From positions 3,146,470-3,210,469 of the forward strand of contig CP054187.1 in the NCBI GenBank assembly GCA_015200345.1: 64,000 bases of DNA. Direction: 5' to 3'. Of the stretch, positions 1-8,594 are shown piece after piece. A model generated the notes under the pieces. It did no database searches and was not told the origin of the DNA. It was given only the letters and a program-made list of their open reading frames with translations. Numbering within the stretch: position 1 is the stretch's first letter; every line of letters begins with the position of its first letter. The stretch is from Planctomycetia bacterium (GTDB lineage Bacteria; Planctomycetota; Phycisphaerae; UBA1845; UTPLA1). A program made the position numbers and the translations under genes.

Positions 1-213
1 ACGTCGCGCCGGGCGGCCACGGGGCGGCCCCCGTTGGCCCAGGGGCGACGCGGCGCCGGCGGTTGGACCGAGTGTCGGCAATCTGGCTCCATCGCGCCAC
101 AACGCGACGGGTCGCCTGGAACGGCCAATCGCAAGGCGGCAAACGCCATGCAACGAAAGCAACGCGGTGCACGACCTGCAAGGGCTGCAATGCGATCCAA
201 GACATTCGACTAA
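1..213 (+). CDS. Possible C-terminal end of an upstream gene (partial)
   Basis: Frame 1 is open from the window edge to a TAA at 211-213, about 70 codons rich in Arg, Ala and Gly. No family is recognisable, and an open frame this long is common by chance in G+C-rich DNA. It could be the basic tail of a gene starting outside the window. Between it and 270 I see only short repeated motifs such as aacgcggtg (twice) and atgcaacga (twice). Confidence 0.2.
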   Translation, partial: TSRRAATGRPPLAQGRRGAGGWTECRQSGSIAPQRDGSPGTANRKAANAMQRKQRGARPARAAMRSKTFD

Positions 214-269
214 CACAACGCGGTGAATGACATGCGATGGATGCAACGACTCGACAGGGAGGTTCAGGC

Positions 270-1631
270 ATGAAGATCGAACAGCGGCCGCTGGGCCGGA
301 TCAAACCGTATGAGAAGAATCCGCGGATCAACGATGCGGCGGTCGATGCTGTCGCCGAGTCGATTCAGCGGTTCGGGTTCCGCCAGCCGATCGTGGTGGA
401 CGGCGAGGGCGTCATTGTCTGCGGGCACACGCGGTGGCGCGCTGCGCAGAAGCTCGGCCTGGACAAGGTGCCGGTCCATGTCGCCCGCGACATGACGCCC
501 GAGCAGATTCGGGCCTACCGCATCGCCGACAACAAGACCGCCGAACTGGCCGAGTGGAACCTCGAACTGCTGAACATCGAGCTGGGCGAACTCAAAGATG
601 CCGGAATCGACTGGTCGCTGCTGGGCTTCGACGCCGACGAGCTGGCCAAGCTGCTGGGCAGCGAAATCAAGTCGGGCCTGACTGATCCCGACGACGTGCC
701 CGAGCCGCCGGACAACGCCATCACCCAGCCCGGCGATCTGTGGGTGCTCGGCGAGCATCGCTTGCTCTGTGGCGACAGTGCGTCGACGGCCGACGTCGAT
801 CGGTTGCTCGACGGCGCGGCGATTCACTTGGTCAACACCGACCCGCCGTACAACGTGAAGGTCGAGCCGCGTTCGAACAACGCCATCGCCGCCGGCATGT
901 CTTCGTTCCCTTCGACCGATGCTGCCCGACGCGACAAGAAGCTCACCCACCATCAAGGGTTCGATGTCGCCCGACAGGGGCCGAAGAAGGCGACGACGAA
1001 GAAGTTGCGGGCCAAGGACCGGCCGCTGGCCAATGACTTCGTCAGCGACGATGAGTTCGATAGATTGCTAAATGCGTGGTTCGGCAACATCACCCGCGTG
1101 CTCGCGCCCGGGCGGGGCTTCTACATCTGGGGCGGCTACGCGAACTGCGCCAACTACCCACCGGTGCTCAAGGCGTGCGAACTGTACTTCTCGCAGGCGA
1201 TCATCTGGGTCAAGGAGCATCCGGTGCTCACGCGCAAGGACTTCATGGGGAACCACGAGTGGTGCTTTTACGGCTGGCGCGAGGGCGCTGCGCACGTGTA
1301 CCTCGGCCCGAACAACGTGCCGGATGTCTGGAGCATCAAGAAGGTCAACCCGCAGTCGATGATCCACCTGACCGAGAAGCCGGTCGAGCTGGCCGTCCGG
1401 GCGAATCAGTATTCGTCGCGTCCCGGCGAGAACGTACTCGACCTGTTCGGCGGCAGTGGCTCGACTCTGATCGCCGCCGAGCAGACCGGGCGTCGGGCAT
1501 TCCTGATGGAACTCGACCCGCTGTATTGCGATGTGATCGTGCAGCGGTGGGAGAAGTTCACGGGGCGCCATGCCAGCCGGCAGGCAGGGAAGGCAAAGCG
1601 GCGTTCACTGGACCCGGCGGCAACGGCCTGA
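270..1631 (+). CDS. ParB-like nuclease domain fused to beta-class DNA methyltransferase
   Basis: This is a phage-type DNA modification enzyme of about 453 residues. Residues 1-90 form a ParB/sulfiredoxin-type domain with the GHTRWRAA motif. The rest is an N6-adenine or N4-cytosine methyltransferase with the catalytic DPPY motif at about 191-194 and the S-adenosylmethionine motif FGGSG at about 393-397; this motif order defines the beta class. The start at 270 is chosen over 237 because GGGAGG lies seven bases before it. Such fusions are common beside terminase genes and are thought to protect phage DNA from host restriction. The gene ends immediately against the convergent Fic gene. Confidence 0.92.
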   Translation: MKIEQRPLGRIKPYEKNPRINDAAVDAVAESIQRFGFRQPIVVDGEGVIVCGHTRWRAAQKLGLDKVPVHVARDMTPEQIRAYRIADNKTAELAEWNLELLNIELGELKDAGIDWSLLGFDADELAKLLGSEIKSGLTDPDDVPEPPDNAITQPGDLWVLGEHRLLCGDSASTADVDRLLDGAAIHLVNTDPPYNVKVEPRSNNAIAAGMSSFPSTDAARRDKKLTHHQGFDVARQGPKKATTKKLRAKDRPLANDFVSDDEFDRLLNAWFGNITRVLAPGRGFYIWGGYANCANYPPVLKACELYFSQAIIWVKEHPVLTRKDFMGNHEWCFYGWREGAAHVYLGPNNVPDVWSIKKVNPQSMIHLTEKPVELAVRANQYSSRPGENVLDLFGGSGSTLIAAEQTGRRAFLMELDPLYCDVIVQRWEKFTGRHASRQAGKAKRRSLDPAATA

Positions 1632-2789
1632 TCAGGCATCGTCGCCCGTCAGGATGCGGAGGTATTCATGGTACGCATACACCCGATCGCGTTGCTTGCC
1701 CGACGTCTCGCGCAGGATGCCGAGGCGCTGAAGCAGCTCCATCGCCTTGCGAACCGGCGGTGCCGTCAACCGCAGCACCTCGGCGGCGCGCGGCACAGTC
1801 AACAGCGGATGCGTCGGAAGTTGATCAAGCAACTGAACGGCCGCGACCGTCGCTCGTTTGTGACCGACAAGCCGTTCGCGGTCGCGCCCGAGCAACGCGT
1901 GCAGCGCCTGGGCAACGCGCACGCCGTCGTCGGCAGCCTCGCGCACACAGTCGAGGAAAAACGTCGTCCACCCTTCCCAGTCGCCCTCGGTCCGAACACT
2001 CGCGAGACGAGCGTAGTATTCGCGTTGTCGCCGGCGAAACGCCACACTGACATACAACAGTGGCTGGTCGAGCAGGCCCCAGTGCTCAAGCAGCAGCGCG
2101 ATCAGCAGGCGGCCGATGCGCCCGTTGCCATCCAGGAACGGGTGGATCGTCTCGAACTGCACATGGGCCAGGCCGGCGCGCACCAGCGGCGGCAGACGAT
2201 CCTTGCCGTGAAGCCATCGCTCCAGCGCCGCCAGCGTGCCGGGAACTGCCTCCGGTGGCGGCGGCACGAAGCGGGCGTTGCCCGGTCGCGATCCGCCGAT
2301 CCAGTTCTGCGAGCGGCGGATTTCGCCTGGCTGCTTGGTCGCCCCGCGTGCGCCGCGCATGAGAATGCGATGAGCGCTGCACAACAGCCGCGTACTCAAC
2401 GGCAGCCCCTTCGGGCTGGCCAGTTGCTTGCGAGCGTAGGTGAGCGCCTCGACGTAATTGCAGACCTCCTCGACATCGTCGGGCCGGCTGGCCTGCCGAG
2501 TCGCCTCGAAGGTCAACACATCGCGCAGCGTTGCCTGCGTGCCCTCGATCTGGGAGGTGAGCACAGCCTCCTTGCGGACGAAGCCGTAAAGGAACCAGTC
2601 CATGCTGGGAACCATCGCGGCGGCGACGCCCAGCCGGGCCAGTGCGGTCTGCGCTGTGGCGTGCGATTCGGCGATTTCGCCGTCGACCGTCATCGGAGGC
2701 CGAGCCGGCGGCAGTGGGCGCGGTATGAATGCGCGGACCTGCTCGTTGCGAAGGGTGGTGACTTGATATTGGCCGGTCTGGCGCGGCAT
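1632..2789 (-). CDS. Fic family protein (probable AMP transferase)
   Basis: A 385-residue Fic protein that probably transfers AMP (or another nucleotide) to target proteins. The catalytic motif HPFLDGNGRIGR is at about 216-227 and complete, with His216 as catalytic base. An intact N-terminal inhibitory motif, TSQIEG at 78-83, fits (S/T)xxxE(G/N), so activity should be self-restrained. A Fic_N domain covers about 20-95 and the C terminus looks like a winged helix. The stop codon directly abuts the methyltransferase stop (convergent genes). It may be a phage cargo gene or a toxin-like regulator; the target cannot be read from the sequence. Confidence 0.92.
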   Translation of the reverse strand: MPRQTGQYQVTTLRNEQVRAFIPRPLPPARPPMTVDGEIAESHATAQTALARLGVAAAMVPSMDWFLYGFVRKEAVLTSQIEGTQATLRDVLTFEATRQASRPDDVEEVCNYVEALTYARKQLASPKGLPLSTRLLCSAHRILMRGARGATKQPGEIRRSQNWIGGSRPGNARFVPPPPEAVPGTLAALERWLHGKDRLPPLVRAGLAHVQFETIHPFLDGNGRIGRLLIALLLEHWGLLDQPLLYVSVAFRRRQREYYARLASVRTEGDWEGWTTFFLDCVREAADDGVRVAQALHALLGRDRERLVGHKRATVAAVQLLDQLPTHPLLTVPRAAEVLRLTAPPVRKAMELLQRLGILRETSGKQRDRVYAYHEYLRILTGDDA

Positions 2790-2963
2790 GGCTGGGAAGC
2801 GGTCCTTTCCAAGGGCCGGTCGCTAGGAAGCGAGCGTTTCGCAGAGAGTCTGGCTAGGAAACAACCGTTTGTCAACGGCACGAGGGCCAGTTCGTCTTTC
2901 AGCCCGGAGCAACGCCTCGCGCGGCAGCGAGGCGTTGAGGGTGGGACAATGATGGGTGTCGCG

Positions 2964-3374
2964 TCAGCCGTTGAAGGCGAACTGGCCGCGATCAATCTTC
3001 TTGAAGCGCGATTCGGCCTTTTTGTCGCGGGCCTCGCGCATCATGGCGGCGTAGAGCGTGGCCTCGGGCGTCTTGCCGCCCGGCGACGTCCACAGGCCCT
3101 TGTCCGACATCATCTGGATCAACTCGCCCGACCGCATGGGTTTACCAGCCGCCTTCAACACCTGCGCGGCGGCATCCAACGCGCTGACGCGCTTCGGCTT
3201 GGCAGCGCTGCCGGCCTTCGCCGCCTTGGGCTTCGATGTGGTCGACTTCGACACGCCCGGCTTCGCCGAGCTGCTGGCCTTCGCTGGTCCCGCCTTGGCG
3301 CTGGCGACCTGCGCCTTGGACTTGGTGACACCCTTCTTCGTGGCCTCGCCGGCCTTCTTCGCTTTGCTGCTCAT
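2964..3374 (-). CDS. Lys/Ala-rich protein with C-terminal HARE-HTH domain
   Basis: About 136 residues in two parts. The first 70 are very rich in Lys, Ala, Ser and Pro, like histone H1 tails. The last 65 resemble the HARE-HTH winged-helix fold, a DNA-associated domain found in restriction enzymes and chromatin proteins. The start at 3374 is preferred over 3416 because AGGAG lies just upstream. It may bind or compact DNA. It opens a run of four minus-strand genes reading away from the terminase. The family assignment rests on sequence pattern only. Confidence 0.72.
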   Translation of the reverse strand: MSSKAKKAGEATKKGVTKSKAQVASAKAGPAKASSSAKPGVSKSTTSKPKAAKAGSAAKPKRVSALDAAAQVLKAAGKPMRSGELIQMMSDKGLWTSPGGKTPEATLYAAMMREARDKKAESRFKKIDRGQFAFNG

Positions 3375-3461
3375 GTCGTTCTCCTGTTCAAGTCGCTCTT
3401 CGTTTGCCGACGCCAACGCGGCGTCAGTCTCGGTGTTCGTATTGGCCGCGTCGCGCGGCCC

Positions 3462-3812
3462 TCACGCCGTCCTCGCTGTGCGCGCCCGCTGAACCGCACT
3501 GCGCAGCGCATCCCACTCCACGCGCGTCACCATCTGGTGTTCGCGCGCCTCGAGCAGCGCCTCGGCGGCATCGAGCAACGTTGGAGCGGCCCCTTCGTCT
3601 TGTGCGACGGGCCCCTCGAACTCCTCCAGAAGCGTTCGGAACTGGGCCTCGGTCATGGGTTCCATGACGAGGACCCCGCCCGGCTCATCCGGCAGCCCGT
3701 CTGCCTCGATGCGCCACAGACGGGGCTCGACGTCGTCGGGCACCACGCGCACGCGCCCGGCACCGATCTCATTGGCGCGCTCCATCGAGATACGCTCATC
3801 ATTCTGCTGCAT
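3462..3812 (-). CDS. Hypothetical acidic protein, phage accessory cluster
   Basis: A 116-residue protein without a recognised family. The N-terminal part is polar, followed by a V/L-rich segment (RVRVVPDDVEPRLWRIEADG) that looks like beta strands, then a helical acidic region and a basic C terminus. The start at 3812 is chosen because CAGGAG precedes it, whereas the longer frame to 3857 has no ribosome site. It belongs to the minus-strand cluster 2964-4493. No cysteine motif or membrane segment is present. Confidence 0.55.
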   Translation of the reverse strand: MQQNDERISMERANEIGAGRVRVVPDDVEPRLWRIEADGLPDEPGGVLVMEPMTEAQFRTLLEEFEGPVAQDEGAAPTLLDAAEALLEAREHQMVTRVEWDALRSAVQRARTARTA

Positions 3813-3881
3813 GGCTGGAATCTCCTGTTTGCAAAGACTACATCCGGCCGCATCCACGCGACGCGGCGGTGTAGTCGTTGT

Positions 3882-4235
3882 TCACTTGCCAAAAATGGTC
3901 TCCGCCAGGCCCGCCGACAGCAGGTTGACCACCTGGCCGACGCGCGGGTGTGCCGGAAGCATGTCCCAGCCGCGGTCGAAGCAGGCGACCATCCGGCGGT
4001 CGCTGACCTGTTCGATCCACAGCTTCGAGATGCGGCTTTCGCCCAACTCGAAGCCGGCGCTCGTGGCGTGCTCCTCGAAGACCAGCGCCTCGAAGCGGTA
4101 GTCGGCGATGGTGCCGGTCACCCACGCGCCCCCGGTCGAGAGGCTGCGGCGTTCGATCTTGGTGAATTGGAGCGACTCGAGCATCTCGGCGGCGTCGCGG
4201 TAGATTCTGGTTCCTTTGAATTTGTGGGTCATCAT
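3882..4235 (-). CDS. Hypothetical protein, phage accessory cluster
   Basis: About 117 residues from the first of two adjacent ATG codons (4235 and 4232); AGGA precedes them, so the longer frame to 4271 is not used. The middle looks like alternating strands and helices (TIADYRFEALVFEE) and the end includes RVGQVVNLLSAGLAETIFGK. It resembles small conserved phage or plasmid proteins, but I cannot name a family. The cluster position between other small minus-strand genes suggests an accessory or host-takeover role, which is inference only. Confidence 0.6.
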   Translation of the reverse strand: MMTHKFKGTRIYRDAAEMLESLQFTKIERRSLSTGGAWVTGTIADYRFEALVFEEHATSAGFELGESRISKLWIEQVSDRRMVACFDRGWDMLPAHPRVGQVVNLLSAGLAETIFGK

Positions 4236-4280
4236 GGTTCGCTGGTCCTTCCTGCCGCGCCGCGGCGGCATGCGGGTTTC

Positions 4281-4493
4281 CTAGTCGATGCACTCGACCT
4301 GGTTTGGCGTGACGAACAGGTAGCGCTGCCGTGCCCAGCGGCTGGTGCTTCGGATCGTCAGCGTCAGCCGCCCGCGGGCGGTGAAGGCCTGGCGCTTCAG
4401 GACGCGGCCCGCCTGGTAGCGATGGCGGCCTCGAATCAACAGTACCTTCTTGCCATCCAACTTCGTTTGTACGTTGTCGCGCTGGGTCTTCAT
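4281..4493 (-). CDS. Small basic hypothetical protein
   Basis: A 70-residue, strongly basic protein starting MKTQRDNVQTKLDGKKVLLI, with GAGGA eight bases before the ATG at 4493. The alternating hydrophobic pattern and many Arg and Lys residues suggest a small beta-rich nucleic-acid-binding protein, but no family is recognised. It is the first gene of the minus-strand cluster, so its promoter should lie in the 4494-4738 control region shared with the divergent phage genes. Confidence 0.55.
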   Translation of the reverse strand: MKTQRDNVQTKLDGKKVLLIRGRHRYQAGRVLKRQAFTARGRLTLTIRSTSRWARQRYLFVTPNQVECID

Positions 4494-4578
4494 CGTTCGT
4501 CCTCGCTGTGGTACGCCCCATGCGTACAACCACATGAGGGCAAAACGGCGCGCAGACATCAAGCCGGTGGGGCCACAA

Positions 4579-4700
4579 TTCCGGCCGGAATGTGCAGAAT
4601 CTTTCAACGGCCCGGGCGGCAAGATTGGCCCGGTCAGGCACACCCCTTGCCTGTAATGGCGGCCCAGGCGCGCCGGGGGCGGCATGTCATAGGTATGACA
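4579..4700. promoter_or_regulatory. Divergent control region with three inverted repeats
   Basis: Between the minus-strand cluster and the plus-strand packaging genes lie three symmetric elements. They are a perfect 12-base palindrome TTCCGGCCGGAA (4579-4590), a six-base inverted repeat CAGGCA/TGCCTG (4635-4653) and a perfect operator-like repeat TGTCATA-GG-TATGACA (4685-4700). The last ends 38 bases before the ATG at 4739. Placement and symmetry suit binding sites for a dimeric regulator. I see no convincing -35/-10 pair. Confidence 0.4.
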
Positions 4701-4738
4701 CAGGCAACAGGCCTGCCTGCCCGGCGGAGGGCGGCGTG

Positions 4739-4963
4739 ATGGCCACGGCCGACCTTGCCCAGCCTAACAGGCTCAACCCCTCGGCCCTGTCCATCGCCGA
4801 CGCCGCTCGTTTGCTCACCGCCGCCGGAGGGCAGTTGGTGACCGCCGAGATGATCCAGTCAGACGTCGACGCCGGCGCGCCGGCCAACGCCGATGGCACG
4901 ATCAATTTGATTCACTACGCCGCGTGGCTGGTGAAAGAGCAGGCGGTAGACCATAGGCCGTAG
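4739..4963 (+). CDS. Small phage protein related to the terminase N terminus
   Basis: A 74-residue protein with GGAGGG eight bases before its ATG. Its sequence parallels the first 60 residues of the terminase just downstream: both contain an A/C-RLL segment, a helical charged middle and the end YAAWLV. The pattern suits a small helical DNA-binding domain, so a role as terminase small subunit (DNA recognition in packaging) is plausible but unproven. It directly precedes the terminase, where small subunits usually sit. Confidence 0.6.
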   Translation: MATADLAQPNRLNPSALSIADAARLLTAAGGQLVTAEMIQSDVDAGAPANADGTINLIHYAAWLVKEQAVDHRP

Positions 4964-5039
4964 GCCGTAGGAGAAGCCGGGAATGAAACCGAGCGCAAGC
5001 AACACGCCGCATGGCCTACGGCCTATCGCCTATCGCCTA
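4952..5039. repeat. Heptad-repeat hairpin, family 1 (copy A)
   Basis: Left arm 4952-4970 consists of TAGGCCG-type seven-base units; right arm 5011-5039 is the inverse (CCTACGG/CCTATCG units). Bases 4953-4966 and 5013-5026 pair perfectly over 14 positions around a 46-base loop. It sits just before the terminase ribosome site (ccggagg, 5051-5057). The same unit recurs at 19580-19708. Confidence 0.8.
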
Positions 5040-5062
5040 ACGCCTTCGAGCCGGAGGCTCGC

Positions 5063-7357
5063 ATGATTGACCCCCGCAAACTCCGACCGGGCGAGCTGTG
5101 CCGGCTGCTGAACAGCACGCCACTGGGCGAAGTCATCGCCGAGCGGCAGTTGCATCGGCATCGCACCCGCGCGGGTCTGCGGATCACGTCGGCCGGCGAT
5201 GCCCGCTGCATCGACCTGCTGCGCTACGCAGCGTGGCTGGTCATCGAGCGGCACCGGCCCAAGCCCGAGCCGCAGGGCCTCGCTGGCTACGAGGCCCACC
5301 GCGATCGGGCCGCCCAGCGCAACCGCGAGATGGCCCTGCTCGGCCGGGACATCGGCGAGCTGCCGGCGGTGGTGAATGCCGAGCGAAAGGCCCGCGCGGC
5401 GCGCGACTTTCGATTCTTCTGCGAGCAGTACTTCCCGCAGACGTTCCACCTGTCCTGGTCGCCCGACCACCTGAAGGTCATCGCCAAGATCGAGCTGGCG
5501 GTGCTGGAGGGCGGGCTGTTCGCAATGGCCATGCCGCGCGGCAGCGGCAAGACGTCGCTCTGCGAGATGGCCTGCCTGTGGGCGCTGGTCTATGGCCACC
5601 GCGAATTCGTCGCCCTGATCGGCAGCGACGAGGAGCACGCCGCCAACATGCTCGAGTCGATCAAGGCCGAGCTGGAGAACAACGACCTGATGCTGGAGGA
5701 TTTCCCGGAGGTGGTCTTCCCGATCCGGGCGCTGGAGGGCATTCACCAGCGCGCTGGCGGGCAGCTCTGCCTCGGCAAGCAGACGCACATCGGCTGGACA
5801 GCTCGCGAGATCGTACTGCCGACGATCCCCAGCTCGAAGGCCGCGGGCGGCATCATCCGCGTCGCCGGCATCACCGGCCGCATCCGCGGCATGAAGCACA
5901 AACGGGTCGACGGCAGCAGCATCCGGCCGTCGCTGGTCCTGATCGACGATCCGCAGACGGATGAGTCGGCGCGGTCGCCGAGTCAGTGCGCCACGCGCGA
6001 GCGCATCCTGGCCGGCGCGATCCTCGGCCTGGCCGGACCCGGACGCAAAATCGCCGGGTTGATGACGCTGACGGTCGTCCGCCCCGACGATCTCGCCGAC
6101 CGCATCCTCGACCGCGACAAGCATCCGCAATGGCAGGGCGAGCGGACGAAAATGGTCTATTCGTTCCCGACGAACGAAGCGCTGTGGGCAAAGTACGCCG
6201 AGCTGTGGCGAGAGGGCATGCGCGCTGATCGCGGCATCGCCGATGCGACGGATTTCTATCACACCCATCGCGCGGCGATGGACGAGGGCGCGGATGTCGC
6301 CTGGCCGCAGCGGCACCATCCCGACGAGCTGTCGGCCATTCAGCACGCGATGAACCTGAAGCTCGATCGGGGCGAGGCGGCGTTCTGGGCCGAGTATCAG
6401 AACGAGCCGCTGCCGGAGGAGAAGGCTGACGACGACCTGCTGACCGCCGACCAGATCGCCGCGAAGGACAACGGCCTGCGCCGCGGCGAGGTGCCCATCG
6501 GGTGCAGCCACGTCACCATGTTCATCGACGTGCAGGGCAAGGCCCTGTTTTGGCTTGTGGCCGCATGGGAGGACGACTTCACCGGCTACGTCATCGACTA
6601 CGGCACCGAGCCGCAGCAGCACGAGGCGTACTTTACGCTGCGCGACATCCGCCGCACGCTGACCAGCGCCTCGCCGCGCGGAGGCCTGGAGGGGGCGATC
6701 TACGCCGGGCTGGAGCGCGCCACCGATGCGCTGCTGGGCCGCGAGTGGCGGCGGGATGATGGCGCGATGGTGCGGATCGACCGCTGCCTGATCGACGCCA
6801 ACTGGGGCAGCACGTCGGATGTGGTGTATCAATTCTGCCGGCAGTCGAAGTTCGCCAGCGTTGTCATGCCGTCGCATGGGCGTTACGTCGGGGCATCGTC
6901 GATTCCGTTCAGCGAGTACAAGCGCAAGCGCGGGGACCGCGTCGGGTTGAACTGGCGCATCCCAGTCATCACTGGCAAGCGGGCCACGCGGCATGTCGTG
7001 TTCGATACGAATTTCTGGAAAAGCTTCGTCCACGCCCGGCTCTCCGTGCCGATGGGCGACCCCGGCTGCCTGTCGCTGTTTGGGCGCGCGGGTAGTGCGG
7101 GCGTCTCGCCCGGCGATCAGCATCGCCTGCTCGCCGATCACCTGACCAGCGAGTATCGCGTGAAGACCCAGGGCCGCGGCCGCACGGTCGATGAATGGAA
7201 GCTCCGCATCGATGGCGCGGACAACCACTGGCTCGACTGCCTCGTCGGCTGCGCCGTCGCCGCGTCGATTCAGGGCGCAGTCCTCTTCGGCACCGACGCC
7301 CGGCCTGCGCCGCGCGCACGAATCAAGCTGTCTGAATTGCAAGGGGCTAGGCGATGA
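5063..7357 (+). CDS. Phage terminase large subunit
   Basis: The 764-residue DNA-packaging motor, ATPase plus nuclease. The Walker A motif PRGSGKTS is at about 156-163 and the Walker B-like segment LVLIDDP at about 292-298. The C-terminal half starts a nuclease-like domain at about 485 (TMFIDVQG), with the first acidic residue in place. The first 60 residues are an extra domain similar to the small upstream protein at 4739-4963. The start has CCGGAGG five bases upstream. It would cut concatemeric DNA and pump it into the prohead. It overlaps the next gene by four bases (ATGA). Confidence 0.93.
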   Translation: MIDPRKLRPGELCRLLNSTPLGEVIAERQLHRHRTRAGLRITSAGDARCIDLLRYAAWLVIERHRPKPEPQGLAGYEAHRDRAAQRNREMALLGRDIGELPAVVNAERKARAARDFRFFCEQYFPQTFHLSWSPDHLKVIAKIELAVLEGGLFAMAMPRGSGKTSLCEMACLWALVYGHREFVALIGSDEEHAANMLESIKAELENNDLMLEDFPEVVFPIRALEGIHQRAGGQLCLGKQTHIGWTAREIVLPTIPSSKAAGGIIRVAGITGRIRGMKHKRVDGSSIRPSLVLIDDPQTDESARSPSQCATRERILAGAILGLAGPGRKIAGLMTLTVVRPDDLADRILDRDKHPQWQGERTKMVYSFPTNEALWAKYAELWREGMRADRGIADATDFYHTHRAAMDEGADVAWPQRHHPDELSAIQHAMNLKLDRGEAAFWAEYQNEPLPEEKADDDLLTADQIAAKDNGLRRGEVPIGCSHVTMFIDVQGKALFWLVAAWEDDFTGYVIDYGTEPQQHEAYFTLRDIRRTLTSASPRGGLEGAIYAGLERATDALLGREWRRDDGAMVRIDRCLIDANWGSTSDVVYQFCRQSKFASVVMPSHGRYVGASSIPFSEYKRKRGDRVGLNWRIPVITGKRATRHVVFDTNFWKSFVHARLSVPMGDPGCLSLFGRAGSAGVSPGDQHRLLADHLTSEYRVKTQGRGRTVDEWKLRIDGADNHWLDCLVGCAVAASIQGAVLFGTDARPAPRARIKLSELQGARR

Positions 7358-7539
7358 ACGCGAACCCGCCCAAACCCAATGAGAAGCCCGAGGAGCAGCG
7401 CGGCCTCGTCTGCGCCAAGTGCGGCTGCGCCCATCTCCGCGTGATCTACACGCGCAAGACATGGGGTGGCGCCTTGCGCCGCCGTCGCGAGTGTCGAAAT
7501 TGCGGGCATCGGATTACGACGACGGAGCGGGCGCATTAA
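7354..7539 (+). CDS. Small zinc-ribbon protein (NrdR-like finger)
   Basis: A 61-residue protein with two CxxC pairs, CAKCGC and CRNCGH, separated by a basic segment with RRRREC. This matches the zinc ribbon at the N terminus of the NrdR repressor and Ogr-type phage regulators, but the ATP-cone of NrdR is absent. It is translationally coupled to the terminase (ATGA overlap). It may be a DNA-binding packaging helper or a late-gene regulator. Confidence 0.75.
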   Translation: MNANPPKPNEKPEEQRGLVCAKCGCAHLRVIYTRKTWGGALRRRRECRNCGHRITTTERAH

Positions 7540-7716
7540 CATGCGCGTCTTGATAGCGGCGATTGAAGTTGCCCGAGCGCAATCGCAGGAGCAGCACGGC
7601 CCCGACCGATATGCCCCGTGGAACATGGACCCAGGCGGCGGTAATGGCGTCCAACGGCGATTGGAAGGGCGCAATAGCTCGGCCGGTGACAGCGACGGAC
7701 ACGAGGCAGAATGTGG

Positions 7717-7746
7717 TTGACTGGGGCTGGGGGGTTGAAGTAGGAT
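7717..7746 (+). promoter_or_regulatory. Candidate promoter for the secreted cargo gene
   Basis: TTGACT at 7717-7722 and TAGGAT at 7741-7746 are 18 bases apart, about 70 bases before the ATG at 7815. It would let the PEP-CTERM gene be transcribed independently of the phage operon. The -10 match is only moderate. The rest of the gap 7540-7814 holds no supported gene. Confidence 0.35.
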
Positions 7747-7814
7747 GTATATCGGCGAGTCGGGCCAGGCGCGGGGGACAACATGCGAAGTTGGGGGCGC
7801 GAGGGCCGCGGGCC

Positions 7815-8564
7815 ATGACGGGTTACCGGCGAATATCGAGCGTGGCGATCGGTGCGGCGGCGCTGTGCGCGCTGTTTGGCCCGGCGGCCGTGCCGGGGTC
7901 GTGGCAACAGCTACCAGGGCCGGCCGCGGCTATGGGGCAGGTGATGGTCTTTAACCAACCCAGACACCCGGTGGGCGGGCCAGGCGCAGATACGAGTTTC
8001 ATCGACGACGGCGGAAACTCGATCTGGCAACAAGTTGCCGACGACATCATTCTTGGCCAGGACGCGACGATCGGTCGAATTAAGTGGTTTGGTTTTTATG
8101 GCGGTACCTTTACCGGATCAACACAGCCCCCGACGACGCAGACGATGCGGATTCGGTTTTACGATTCACGGCCGGGCGATGGGCTGCCCGGTGTAATCCT
8201 GTTTGAAGAGAGCATTGTCGATCCGCTTCGGATTCCGACAGGCGCCGTTATACCACTTCCGTTGGCCCCGATCGAACAGCGGTTTGAAGTTGATCTGATG
8301 ACGCCGTTCGACATGTTGGCAGGCGTGCAATATTGGATGGAAATTGTACAGCTTGCAGATATTAACAGCCATTATCGTTGGGAATACTCGCTCGGCAACC
8401 AAACGCCATACGCCTTCTTGAACCCTAATGTGAATGACTGGAGACGAACTAGCACGGGTGCAAACGTAGCTTTTGAACTCTGGACGGTTCCCGAACCATC
8501 ATCAGTCCTGTTGGTATTGGGCGCGTTGGCCTTGACGCTCACGAGGCTCAAGACGCGCCGTTGA
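7815..8564 (+). CDS. Secreted PEP-CTERM sorted protein
   Basis: A 249-residue secreted protein. An N-terminal signal segment (about 1-40) carries basic residues then Ala/Leu-rich sequence. The C terminus has the complete sorting signal: VPEPSS, a hydrophobic stretch of about 15 residues and RLKTRR. In other bacteria this tag is recognised by an exosortase and the protein goes to the cell surface or extracellular matrix. The central region has a strand-rich look with no recognised enzyme motif. It lies between phage terminase and head genes, where such a bacterial surface gene is unexpected. The start at 7815 gives a sensible signal peptide; longer frames do not. Confidence 0.8.
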   Translation: MTGYRRISSVAIGAAALCALFGPAAVPGSWQQLPGPAAAMGQVMVFNQPRHPVGGPGADTSFIDDGGNSIWQQVADDIILGQDATIGRIKWFGFYGGTFTGSTQPPTTQTMRIRFYDSRPGDGLPGVILFEESIVDPLRIPTGAVIPLPLAPIEQRFEVDLMTPFDMLAGVQYWMEIVQLADINSHYRWEYSLGNQTPYAFLNPNVNDWRRTSTGANVAFELWTVPEPSSVLLVLGALALTLTRLKTRR

Positions 8565-8594
8565 CGCGGTCGTGAGCAACCGGAGAGAAAAACC

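Noticed and set aside
1668..4739. A 1023-codon plus-strand open frame
   Set aside because: It lies antisense to the Fic, HARE-HTH and small minus-strand genes, has no ribosome site or family pattern, and is the usual shadow of G+C-rich coding DNA.
5030..7462. An 810-codon minus-strand frame
   Set aside because: Exact antisense of the terminase; rich in Arg/Ala/Gly shadow composition.
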